From: Thalassiosira profunda
Lineage: Eukaryota > Bacillariophyta > Thalassiosirophyceae > Thalassiosirales > Thalassiosiraceae
Assembly (NCBI GenBank): GCA_036939355.1
Contig: JALLAP010000159.1
Span: 1 to 18,750 of the forward strand
Length of the DNA: 18,750 nucleotides
Direction of reading: 5' to 3'
Part shown: piece after piece, positions 8,830 through 17,088 of the stretch
Position numbering within the stretch: the stretch's first letter is position 1
Layout: each line of letters begins with the position of its first letter
Position numbers and translations under genes: made by a program
The notes under the pieces: generated by a model
The model's database searches: none
Told to the model about the DNA's origin: nothing
What the model saw: the letters and a program-made list of their open reading frames with translations, nothing else

Positions 8830-9396
8830 ATGAGCGCCCTCACCGTCCGCCAGCAAGTGGCACCTCGCCCGGGCTCCCTCTATTCGCCCGATCCGCGCAC
8901 ACTCTCCTTCACCCGCGGCTCATTGTTCTCCTTCCCTCTGCACTCGACCGCCTACGAATCCGACGCCGCAACCATCCGCATCCCCGCGGGCGTCAAGCTG
9001 TGCCTCCACGCGGCGAGCTGCGACCAGAAAGAGATGAAAGAGTTCGCGAAGACGAGCAGCGCCCACGGCGTGTGCCTCAAGTTCTCGAGCGAGGAGAACG
9101 GGGAGATGCTCGTGGTGTGGACGTACGACAAGGAGCGCAGTGGGGACGTGTGGCAGACGGGGCTGGGAATCGAAGGTGCGCATCTATGCATAATTTGCTC
9201 GTATCCATCGTTACCATTGTTGCAATTCTCACATCTGGCGGGGTATCTTGATATATATCATGTGATATGTGATGTGTATAATTCAGTGGAGGGGCCGCGG
9301 ATAGTACGATTGGCAGCTGTTGTGGATAGGGGCTTCAAGAAGGGGTCTGCCCTGGACGTGAACGTGTTTGGATCGGTCCGGAAGGGAGAATTATAA
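8830..9396 (+). CDS. hypothetical protein, two exons
   Basis: I propose exons 8830-9175 and 9287-9396, giving 151 aa. The 111-bp intron starts GTGCGC and ends ATTCAG. It is 37 codons long and has no in-frame stop, so the unspliced frame stays open as 188 aa. I favour splicing because the intron's base composition is AT-rich (TTGATATATATCATGTGATA) while both flanks are GC-rich and Lys/Arg/Glu-rich. The joined sequence around the junction reads [20 protein letters not shown]. The protein looks like an all-beta, soluble domain ([61 protein letters not shown]). No signal peptide is seen and I do not recognise the family. It converges on the U-box gene with 76 bp between stops. Confidence 0.6.
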   Translation: MSALTVRQQVAPRPGSLYSPDPRTLSFTRGSLFSFPLHSTAYESDAATIRIPAGVKLCLHAASCDQKEMKEFAKTSSAHGVCLKFSSEENGEMLVVWTYDKERSGDVWQTGLGIEGAHLCIICSYPSLPLLQFSHLAGYLDIYHVICDVYNSVEGPRIVRLAAVVDRGFKKGSALDVNVFGSVRKGEL

Positions 9397-9472
9397 GCAG
9401 GTACAAATGAAGCGACGGATGAAACGACTGAGGCAACAGCGTTGTTACTGCATGCAAGCAAGTAAATGATCT

Positions 9473-10662
9473 TTACCCCTCGATCCGTTTCCGCATCCGG
9501 ACCGCCACCTTCACGAACATGTCGAGCATCGCTCGCAACTTCGCCTGGCACCCTCCCACCTCGAACCCCCGTCCCTCGAACCCGAACCGGACCCGCTCGG
9601 CGCACACCTTTTGGAGGGTCAGCGACTTGTGCCGCCCGTGCTTGAGGAGGTTGTCGAACACTCTGTCGTTTTCTGAGTTGCTGCCAGCGTTGTTGCTCGC
9701 CTCGCCCCCTCCGTTCGATGCCATTTCATTGCCAGATAGTTCGATGCTCCCCGCGAAATGCGTGTAGAGCCGAAATGTTTCCTTTGCCGGCGGCGCCTCG
9801 ATGACCATCACCATGTCGATTGGGTCGCCACTATTCGTGGTTCGCTGGAGCTTCTTCATCGGAAGCAGGGCGATGCCGAACCGATCGAGGCGGGATTTCA
9901 CGTCCAAGTTCGAGAGGAAGGCGTTGATGGTCTGCTGGTGGGTCGTTGCAACTGGCCGAGCCGGTGTTGCGACGGCTTTCGCCCGCCCATCTGATTGCTC
10001 CGGTGGCTTCGAAGCCGCAACAGTACTCGAGTCTGTCTCCGCCCGCCTTCGCTCGTGGTCAATCGCCTCTTTCAACGCACGGTTGGGCACCAAATGGCGC
10101 TTCCGCAGTCGATTTCGCGTGATGGGACTCGTCTCGTGCGAGGCGAGCCACCGCTCGATGGCGTCCTTCTCGTACGAGTTGCCTGTTGAAGAAGTGTGCA
10201 CAAGATGTGGGCGGTGCGTGGGATGTAAGAATGGCGAGATATGAAGCGAAACTGTCCATGCGAAAGCTGTTGCGCTGCACCCTGCTCACCTTCCCGATCT
10301 TGGACGGGGTCCGTCATCACCGCCATTGTCAGCGGGCAGTAGAACGACGGCGACCGGAACGCTCGCCCGTTATCGCTCCGTGGAGGGAGCGCATCGGACC
10401 GCGGCGGAGGTGGCGGCGGCACCGTCCCGGAGCCTCGCCGCTCGGCCTCACGCCTCGCTCGTTCCAGCACGTCGCCCGTCGAGGCCCGCCTCGGCAGCGG
10501 CGGCCTCCGATGGGACGTCGCGACCAGATCCGACTCGCGTCGCTGCACCACCTGGGGCCGCCCCTGCCGCTTCGTCTCCCGGCCGCTGAAACTCCAGTCC
10601 AGCTGCCCGCCGTCGAAGACATCCTCGACGGACGTGCCGCCGGTGGGAAGGCACGGCGGCAT
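9473..10662 (-). CDS. U-box domain protein (probable E3 ubiquitin ligase), two exons
   Basis: Exons 10662-10290 and 10182-9473, 360 aa. The 107-bp intron (10289-10183) runs from GTGAGC to CAACAG and splits the U-box; splicing gives DPVQDREGNSYEKDAIERWL, a textbook U-box core. The U-box spans about 106-175: FYCPLTMAVMTDPV, then the spliced core, SPITRNRL and LVPNRALKEAIDHER. It would recruit an E2 ubiquitin-conjugating enzyme without zinc. The first 100 residues are Arg/Pro-rich and look disordered, with a run of six Pro. The C-terminal part (about 215-360) has a mixed alpha/beta look (MVMVIEAPPAKETFRLYTHFAG, VRFGFEGRGFEVGGCQAKLRAMLDM) and probably binds the substrate; I do not recognise it. 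The start at 10662 (GACGCCATG) is preferred; an upstream in-frame ATG lies at 10890. Confidence 0.8.
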
Positions 10663-10978
10663 GGCGTCAGGACGCCGAAGCTCGGGTGCTCTGGGTTGAT
10701 TTCGATCGAATGAAGTGGTGGCGCGCCCAGTTGCAAAGCAGGCCAAACCGGCAGCCCCGGACGGCACTGCCAAATGTCCCAAGACCGATGCACAACGCCC
10801 CTCCATCTTGGAAGGGCCATTCAAGGGGCGGCGAGGCAGGGCGGGGGGCGGCGTTGTATCGGCGGCGAAGCATGCCCCGCTTGCGCGCAATGCCCTCGCA
10901 CATTTCAGAGAGGCCCCCCCGCGTCACGCGTCCTCGCCTGAGATTTACGTACGTACCTACCATTTAGGTATCGTGTAG
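10663..10978. other. gene-free stretch upstream of the U-box gene
   Basis: No supported gene. It contains the U-box promoter if the 10662 start is right, or an N-terminal extension if translation starts at 10890. A short ACGTACGTACC tract near 10947-10957 echoes the GTAC repeat at 8621. Confidence 0.4.
10972..10978. repeat. left target-site duplication of the foldback element
   Basis: CGTGTAG, repeated exactly at 11263-11269 on the other side of the element. Because the element ends are C...G, the duplication could also be read as 5 bp (GTGTA). Confidence 0.7.
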
Positions 10979-11262
10979 CAAGGAAATTACACAGGGGTTG
11001 AATGGCGGGGGGTGGGCGCGGACCTTCTCTTGAAACGTTCGCAGTGTCATTGGCGGACGACGCCAGACCAAATTCACGTGAGTTTGGCCAAACCCGCTGG
11101 TCACGTGAATTTGGTCTGGCATGCGTCCGGCTTCGCAGTGTCATTGGTGTTAAGTAAGGTGAGACATTGATACTGCGAACGTTTCAAGAGAAGGTCCGCC
11201 AGCCAAAGCACGGGAAAGCAAGGGCGCGCCAACAGCCATTGAGCCCCTGTGTAATTTCCTTG
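10979..11262. mobile_element. foldback MITE-like element with nested inverted repeats
   Basis: 284 bp with no coding capacity. The terminal inverted repeats, 10979-11006 and 11235-11262, start CAAGGAAATTACACAGGGG and match at 26 of 28 positions, the first 19 perfectly. A second pair of arms, 11019-11045 and 11172-11198, matches over 27 bp without error. A third pair, 11062-11081 and 11101-11120, matches over 20 bp without error, around a 12-bp palindrome GTTTGGCCAAAC (11082-11093). A 16-bp direct repeat (TTCGCAGTGTCATTGG) lies at 11038-11053 and 11132-11147. Flanked by a 7-bp target duplication. It is non-autonomous, so a transposase elsewhere must have moved it. The superfamily is not clear from the ends. 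Confidence 0.85.
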
Positions 11263-11269
11263 CGTGTAG
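11263..11269. repeat. right target-site duplication of the foldback element
   Basis: CGTGTAG, identical to 10972-10978. Confidence 0.7.
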
Positions 11270-11436
11270 GTAGAGCTTCACTTCCGTCGCTTCCGCGCGC
11301 TGACTTCCGCTTCCTGCCTCTTCCCGCAGCGGAGACTTTGAGACTTCCCCTTATTCTTCCGCACCACCCGGCCACCTCCACGCCACACCCAACCACATAC
11401 CCGCGACCTTCCCTCGCCGTCGGTCGTGGATCGACG

Positions 11437-12370
11437 ATGCGGCCCCTCTGGTCTGCTGTGCTCTTCGCCGCCACAAGCAGAGCTTTTCTCCCACATTCGC
11501 CACTGCGTCATCCCAAACGCCTCGCATCGACAGCAAGGTGCATGTCCTCGAAAGCAACCATGTCGTCGTCGAGCAACGAGTCGTTGGATCGGGCGAAGGA
11601 GCGCATATCGGAGGCCATATCGATCGGCGCCCCGGCCTACAACGCGGGCGATATCGAGAGGTGTGCCTCTGTGTACAGTGAGACTGCAAAGGAGATTGCT
11701 CCCCTGTTGCCATCTCCATTGCAAGCGAAGCTGATGCAGGAGGTGAACGATGCGAGCGACAATACCAATCACGATGCCAAGGCTTGGGCGCTGCGGCGAG
11801 TTTTCGATTCCATCGTGGAATATCAGATGCCAATCGTTCCTCGGAAAGCGGACGAGAGCCATCTTATGAGCCATTCACTGCAAACCAACTGGGAGGGGAG
11901 CCAGTGGGCGTCATGGACAGCGTCATGGGAGGCGTATCGAGAGGGGGGTAAGTGGCCAAATCGAACACCTTCTTTGGGGAGACTTCGTTGGCCAACAATG
12001 GAGGGTTTGCGTCACTCCGATGGAGGTTTCCGGTAGCCCATGGTCCTACGCGAAGGGGGTCTACATCAAGTAGGGCCTGCGGCATTCCAAGGCGGAGGAG
12101 CACACGTTCCGAATCATCCTGAAGGACAATGCCTGCGAGAGGGTGCGTTTGGCAAACTACAAGGCCATCTTTGCCAATCCCGGACGGGCAGAGCAGCCTC
12201 TGTTGGTACCGTTCTCGGCGTTCAATCAGATGGAACAGATGGGAAGATCTGTTGTGGGATCGCCGGCGATGAATCCGATGCACGTCACTGAGATTGGGCT
12301 GATGGCAATCAAGCCGACGGTCGTAGGAGAGTTCCAGCTAGAGTTTTTGGAGTGGGGCATGTACGTTTGA
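11437..12370 (+). pseudogene. CIA30-domain protein, plastid presequence, disrupted reading frame
   Basis: The first frame is open from the ATG at 11437 to a stop at 12036 (200 aa). It begins with a signal peptide ending TSRAF (F17 at +1, plastid entry motif) and a helical N-terminal region. The recognisable CIA30 domain (complex I intermediate-associated protein 30 family) then appears in other frames: PVGVMDSVMGGVSRG (about 11901-11945), then, after an in-frame TAA at 11949-11951, NTFFGETSLANNGGFASLR (to about 12020), then in the third frame MEVSGSPWSYAKGVYIK, an in-frame TAG at 12071-12073, and an open run from there to the TAG-free end at the TGA of 12370 (ANYKAIFANP, EIGLMAIKPTVVGEFQLEF). 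So there are one-base breaks near 11896-11901 and 12018-12022 plus two stops. None can be an intron, because conserved sequence is continuous across them. Either gene decay or poor sequence; a truncated 200-aa product is also possible. Confidence 0.75.
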
Positions 12371-12640
12371 TAAGCGGGCAGTTAAGGAATCAATCGTTTG
12401 CGAGCAATCCAAAGCCAAAGCTCCAAAGGAAAACAGGTGAGCTGATTGGGTGGAGGCCCTGCAGTGAAAGCACGCACACGATTCTCTAACAATAGTTCTC
12501 TAATTGGCAAACATTCTCTAGGTGGGTCGAGCTCTTCCAAAACAGCGCTGGCCTGAATAGCCGGCGCGGAGCTCACGAGCTTTGATGAATCCTCTCCCTC
12601 CTTCTACAAATTGGATGAATCCTCTCTCTCCTCACTGCAT
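12371..12640. other. intergenic stretch with short direct repeats
   Basis: No gene seen. It holds two copies of a 19-bp phrase of the type GATGAATCCTCTCYCTCC (about 12583-12600 and 12614-12631) and three copies of TTCTCTA near 12482-12530. It separates two convergent genes. Confidence 0.45.
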
Positions 12641-15010
12641 CTAGACCTCGACAGGGCACGCAGGGGGCGTTCCGTCTTCCTCAAGGATATCCTGGCAGCT
12701 GTCAGGATCGCTCTCATCAAGGCAGTACCTGACGAGCCTCAAGTCACCATACATCTGTCCGAGATAGACTGGCACCGAGCAGGAAAGGTGGACCTCGTAC
12801 GAAACGAAGTTGTCAACGCATTTGTCGTAGATGACATCGATCGCAGGGTGAATGTTGACCTGTCCACCCCGGCAGTCCAGTTGCTCGAAATCGCTGGCCG
12901 GGTCGGAAGATGCGGGGATAGGTCCGATCTCGACGAGCCCCTCTACCACAGAAAAGAGCTTGGGCGAATTGCAACGATTGTACTCGACCTCGATTGTGCT
13001 CACATTCGCGCAGACCTGGAGGGTAACGTTGCTTGGAATAGTGCCAGCGCCCTCGGTGAAATTGCAGCCTCCGCCACAGAACTCTTCGTTTTCGCAGCTC
13101 TCGACGCAGTTTCCGCAAAGGCAAGAGGTCCAACCAACCTAAAACGAGAGCGGGATATGTGTGCGTGAGAAGTGCAACAGCGAAGAGTAAGACTGAACAA
13201 AAAATGACAAGCGAACTCACAGGGCAACTAGGTTCAGAAACCTCCACCAGCGTGGGGTTCTCAGTCGGCAAATATGTTGGGGCCAGGCTGGGCGAGCGGG
13301 TTGGATCAAGGATCGGGCTCTGCAGAGAGAATAATGGACGCGTGACGTGAGCACTTTTTCGAAGGCAGGGATGCAACGAAACGAGACGAGGCAACGCTCA
13401 CCTCCGTGGGAAAGCTCGTGGGATCCGAAGTTGGGCTCAACGACGGCGACAGCGTGGGCGAGTTACTCGGGCTGAGCGTGGGCGCCTGCAGAGAGAATAA
13501 TGGGCACGTGACGTGAGCACCTGCGCGTTTGCAAAGGCAGAGATGCAACGAAACGAGACGGGGCCATCTCACCTCCGTCGGATCAACCGTGNGCACGTGA
13601 CGTGAGCGCCTGCGCGTTTGCAAAGGCAGAGATGCAACGAAACGAGAGGAGGCAACACTCACCTCCGTGGGAAAGCTGGTGGGATCTGAAGTCGGGCTGA
13701 ACGACCGCGAAACCGTTGGCGAGAGGCTGGGGGACTGCAGAAGAGAGGAGAGATCGAATCAGCAAACACGCAGAGGAGCAGCAAGCAGAGCAGCAGGCGA
13801 AGCGTGCAAGCGACGTACCTTAGTTGGCAGCAGGGTTGGGCTTTTTGTGGGAAACCCAGAAGGGCTGATGGTCGGCGCTTCGGTCGGCGAGAGGCTGGGA
13901 GACTGCGGAAGAGAGAAATTGAGATGTGGCATCGAACGCTCGAGGCCTGAGGTATCGGGTAAACAAGAGACATGTGCTCACCTCCGTCGGGCTCGTCGTC
14001 GGCGACTCGGTCGGATTCATCGTGGGCGACGCGGTGGGGCTCGCAGAAGGGGCGCTCGAGGGCGAACGAGTTGGGGCCGCGGAAGGAGAGTGGGTCGGGG
14101 ACTGCGTCGGGCTCTGCAGGAAGAGAAGCGGGCGTCAGAGCGGATCTGTTCATGCATTGAGAATCACCGGGATGACTGTAGCATTCTTACCGCCGTGGGC
14201 GACGCGCTGGGGCTCGTCGAGGGCGACATCGTTGGCTAGGAGAGGAGAGCAATTAGGAGATGCACGTTAGATTCGTTGCCATTCATCAAGTCTTCTCTAC
14301 AGTGTTTCGTGCATCTTCTTCCCAAAACGTGCACATCAACACTTACCTCGGGATTCGGCTGGCACGTGGGCTGGCTGCTCTTCGAGCCGCTCGCCTTCGA
14401 AGACTTGCCGCTGCTCGTCTTGGAGCTCTTGCCGGCCTTCGCGAACAGCTGGTTGTGCACAAGATGTGAGCCGCGCTGATTGAGACTCGCGAGTCACGTT
14501 ATATCGATGACAAAGCCTTACCTTGCTCGACTTGGACCCGAGCTTCCTGCTCCCCTTGGCGAACGCCTTGCCCGACTTCGACGAGCTGGCCTTCGAGCTG
14601 GTCTCGTCGAAGGCGCACTTGCCCGCCTTGGAGCTGCGACTGGCCTTGGAAAAGGCTTTCCCGGACTTCGCCGAGGCGACCGAGGAGCTGCTCTTCGCGC
14701 TCGCGACCGACTCCTTCCCCTGCTTGGAGTCCACGTCGTCGCTCCCGTGCAGGCCGAAGAGGTGGTAGGGCGCGACCAGCGCGTCCTTGGCGGCCTTGGC
14801 CGACGTCCCCTTGGCGGACTTGGCCGTCCGCAGGCCGCGGGCGAGCGCGTCCACGTCCACGGCAGCGCCCTCCACGCTTTCGGCCACGACCGGGCCGCCG
14901 CCGGCCGGGTCGCGGCCGCGCAAGCCCACGACCGGCGCGGCGGGGCCGATCTCGACGCCGGCGACGACGGCGAAGAGGAGGGCGGAGGCCGAGGAGAGGA
15001 GTAGCTTCAT
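12641..15010 (-). CDS. secreted silaffin-like Lys/Ser-rich, PT-repeat, Cys-rich protein (at least 10 exons)
   Basis: Exons, in coding order: 15010-14522, 14448-14347, 14235-14191, 14113-13982, 13902-13819, 13734-13663, a damaged exon ending at 13573, 13485-13402, 13319-13221, 13138-12641. All visible junctions are GT-AG and phase 0; total about 540 aa plus the lost part. Residues 1-18 are a signal peptide (MKLLLSSASALLFAVVAG). R58-G-L60 fits the RxL processing site known from silaffins. Residues 61-195 are rich in Lys, Ser, Ala and Gly, with KxxK clusters (K64, K67, K72, K75; K167, K170, K173). Exons 3-9 encode PT repeats (SPTxSPT, DPTSFPTE), likely heavily O-glycosylated. The last exon has 14 Cys (SCLCGNC, EFCGGGC) and three N-glycosylation sequons (NFT, NVT, NVS). 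The layout suggests a cell-wall or silica-associated secreted protein; this role is inferred, no ortholog is recognised. Confidence 0.8.
13320..13662 (-). repeat. tandemly duplicated exon/intron units in the PT-repeat gene
   Basis: Three near-identical intron copies: 13320-13401, 13486-13572 and 13592-13662. On the + strand they share CTGCAGAGAGAATAATGG (first two only), then CGTGACGTGAGC, then GGCAGAGATGCAACGAAACG (one mismatch in the first copy), then a CTCAC end. The exons between them share the end DPTSFPTE or a close variant. The third copy lacks its acceptor half and meets the ambiguous base at 13592. Confidence 0.85.
13592..13592. other. ambiguous base (n) at a repeat collapse
   Basis: The only non-ACGT base in the window. 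On its left is the end of one PT exon (TVDPTE, 13573-13591) and on its right the middle of an intron copy. By comparison with sister units, the first part of the exon and the 3' end of the intron are missing here, so the single n probably hides an unresolved gap. Confidence 0.75.
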
Positions 15011-15602
15011 CTTGGCAACGAGCTGGGGGTGTTGGACTCTGTTGGGGAGGTTGCCAACAAAGTGAGCTCTTTTTTCTCGAGGAGGGACTGGCTTGGAGTG
15101 GCGTGGAGTGAGCTTTCAGTCAGGCCAAATCAGATGAGTGTTCTCCCCCCTCCTCTTCCACATGCGATTCGACACATGCCGGTGCTGCAACCTGCAACTC
15201 CTAGGGCACGTCTGTCGGTGATGCAACCGCTTACTGGCTCGCCCTTGAGTGCGGGAGTCCTACCTGAACGTTGAATCCCTCGCTTGAGTTGACAGTCGAG
15301 TCGTGGCGTGCCTTACTTGCACAAGAAGTGCCGAATCTTGCGTGGCCGGAGGCGATGCAGGAGCGCAAGCCAGTTGCAATAGCGCGTTGCCGTCTTGGGG
15401 GCATCGGGGTCTAAAGAGTATTGATAAAGCCGTCAGTGTAGTCGTGTGTAACATTGATCGAACACGATGAGAAAAAGGTTGGGACGCTTCCGGTTATGGT
15501 ATCAGATGGAGGATGATTCTCACCCTTTTGCGTTTCGAGTGCGAACTGTTCTCCCGTCCACTTTCTTGATCCTCCCAGCCTAAAGAGATACTGTGCTCTT
15601 CT
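15011..15602. promoter_or_regulatory. upstream region of the silaffin-like gene / 3' region of RRP42
   Basis: 592 bp without a supported gene. Both neighbours are on the minus strand, so it holds the silaffin-like promoter and the RRP42 3' end. No TATA box, tRNA or snRNA signature is recognised. Confidence 0.4.
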
Positions 15603-16704
15603 TCATTGGATCAGAAAGTGGCTCTTGAGCAAGTAGCCGTACCCGTCGTCCCCGCCAACATTCCGCTTCGGCAACCCTCCTCCCTCGCCCACTCCCCGCT
15701 CCGCCTCCAACAGCTTGTACAGCCTCCCCGCCGCCGTCGCCGCCGACGACACCACGTCCCCCAGCATGGCCATGGGGATCGACGACGTCCCTCCCCCGCC
15801 CTCGTCCAAGACCACCCCGCCCCCGCCCAGCTTGTGCACCCCACACACGTTTGCGGAGGCGTCGACCGACACGCCCCGCGGCGCAGGCCTCTTCCTCCGC
15901 CCGGGCGTCGACGATGGACACGTGCCGCCGTCGCTTGGAGGTGGACTTGGAGGATGATGGTAGTGCGTCCACCGTCGCGTGGGGGGCGGTCAGCACTGAC
16001 ACCGTCACGACTAACGGACAACTCTCAGCGCCCGCCGGAGGCACCGCCTTTTTGATGTCCCCGTCCACCATCAGGTCATTTCTGCTGCTTCCCCCGGCGT
16101 AGTCGTTCCCCTCCATCACCGCGCTGACCTTCGGCAGCCTCGTGTTCCCCAATGCCTCGCGAATTGCAATACTGGCCGCGTCCAGCACGCACCCGTCGCA
16201 GCGCACTACGACCACGTCCACCGCTAGTCGCCACACGTATTTTCCGGGCCACACGGCCAACTTTCCGTAATCGACCGCGTGGGGCAACACCAACCGCTGC
16301 AATAACGAGGAGATTTGGGACTCCTCCTCCCTCCGCTGCCGGCGCTGTCTCAGGCCTCCGCCACCAATTCCCCCAGCGCCACCGATGGTACCCCCACCGC
16401 CGCAGAGGCTCAGATCCACCCCCAACTCCACCACCCCCTCGTTCGGCTTGGACGGCGACGGATGGACCAAATCCGCCTTGACGCTGCACAGCACGTCCGT
16501 GGAGGAGCCCGGGAGGTGCACCCGGCTCGAGCCATTGGAGAGGATGAGGGCCGGAGATGACACATCACGTGCATCGATTTCGGAGCGCGTGGATTTGTGC
16601 GCGATCGAGTACGGGCGGTGCTCGAGCCGCCCCCGCCCGTCGGGGCGGAGGTCGGCGAGGCAGGACTCGATCAGGTAGTGGGCCTCGGAGGCGGAGATGG
16701 CCAT
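15603..16704 (-). CDS. RRP42: exosome complex subunit RRP42 (RNase PH fold), one-base frameshift
   Basis: Core ring subunit of the eukaryotic 3'-5' RNA exosome, homologous to EXOSC7; these ring subunits are structural rather than catalytic. The start at 16704 gives MAISASEAHYLIESCLADLRPDGRGRLEHR, matching the family N-terminus; the frame is open upstream into the MITE. Further marks are GSSRVHLPGSSTDVLCSVKADL (60-80), KPNEGVVELGVDLS (86-99) and VWRLAVDVVVVRCDGCVLDAASIAIREALGNTRLP (157-191). A Gly-rich and Arg-rich insert (101-130) is unusual. After residue 277 (VDARAEEEACAAG) the frame breaks at a run of four C on the + strand (15874-15877). The next frame continues VSVDASANVCGVHKLGGGGVV to the stop at 15603 and is the true C-terminus. 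With one base removed the protein is 366 aa. As written, the frame would run on to a stop at 15580 with low-complexity Arg/Gly sequence. Confidence 0.85.
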
Positions 16705-16786
16705 GATGGGTGTCGGTGTACTGTGTGGCGTGTGAGCTGTTTGTGGGGAAATTTGCTCACTTTTTGCTGCAAAGCAGTGCAAGTCC

Positions 16787-16794
16787 GCCGCCCG
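16787..16794. repeat. left 8-bp target-site duplication of the hAT-like MITE
   Basis: GCCGCCCG, repeated exactly at 17089-17096. Confidence 0.85.
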
Positions 16795-17088
16795 TAGGCC
16801 TCCGCAAAAGAACAATCTTGTAATTCTAGGGTTTGGGCGGCAGAAGTACAAAAAGTACAAAGTTAGTACAAAATATGCAACGCTAACAAGCACTAAGTGA
16901 ACGCATGGGGATAACCCTTCTGGCCAGCGCTGACAGACATTTGTGTCGCATGTTGAAGTTTGGGTTCCACGTGTACACTTGAGGCCTGTAGGAACTGGTA
17001 CAAAAGCTACGTAGGAATACGTAGGCCTCTTTTTTGTAATTGACTTTGTAATTTGGCCAAAGTGGCTTTGTTCTTTTGCGGAGGCTTA
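16795..17088. mobile_element. hAT-like MITE with 8-bp target duplication
   Basis: 294 bp, no coding capacity, AT-richer than its surroundings. The terminal inverted repeats are 21 bp with one mismatch: TARGCCTCCGCAAAAGAACAA at 16795-16815 and its reverse complement at 17068-17088. The 8-bp perfect duplication and the TAGG/TAAG ends fit the hAT superfamily. Short subterminal repeats, as expected for transposase binding, include TTGTAATT three times (16818-16825, 17034-17041, 17046-17053) and AGTACAAA three times (16845-16872). Inside, CTACGTA and TACGTAG form a small hairpin near 17008-17025. It lies 90 bp upstream of the RRP42 start and 300 bp upstream of the MATH-BTB gene. Confidence 0.88.

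Noticed and set aside
10186..10713. 175-aa + strand frame opposite the U-box gene
   Set aside because: It is Arg/Pro-rich GC shadow of the first U-box exon and runs through its intron.
11948..11953. GTAAGT as an intron donor in the CIA30 gene
   Set aside because: The conserved domain resumes about ten bases later (NTFFGETSL), leaving no room for an intron; the TAA within it is treated as a lesion.
12611..13168. 185-aa + strand frame opposite the Cys-rich exon
   Set aside because: The minus strand has phase-0 splice joining, patterned Cys and N-glycosylation sites; the + frame has none of these.
13320..13662. Regularly spaced similar segments resembling a CRISPR array
   Set aside because: The repeats are introns with splice signals and the spacers are PT-coding exons; unit lengths vary and the context is eukaryotic.
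13667..14239. 190-aa + strand frame over the PT exons
   Set aside because: It is antisense to five well-bounded exons and crosses their introns without change of character; the Gly/Val/Arg-rich text is the complement of PT repeats.
14480..15004. 174-aa + strand frame over the signal-peptide exon
   Set aside because: Antisense of the Lys/Ala/Ser-rich first exon; low-complexity Leu/Gly/Arg sequence with no domain.
15011..15602. Possible tRNA or spliceosomal snRNA in the gap
   Set aside because: No cloverleaf with A/B boxes and no U1, U2, U4, U5 or U6 signature could be found by eye.
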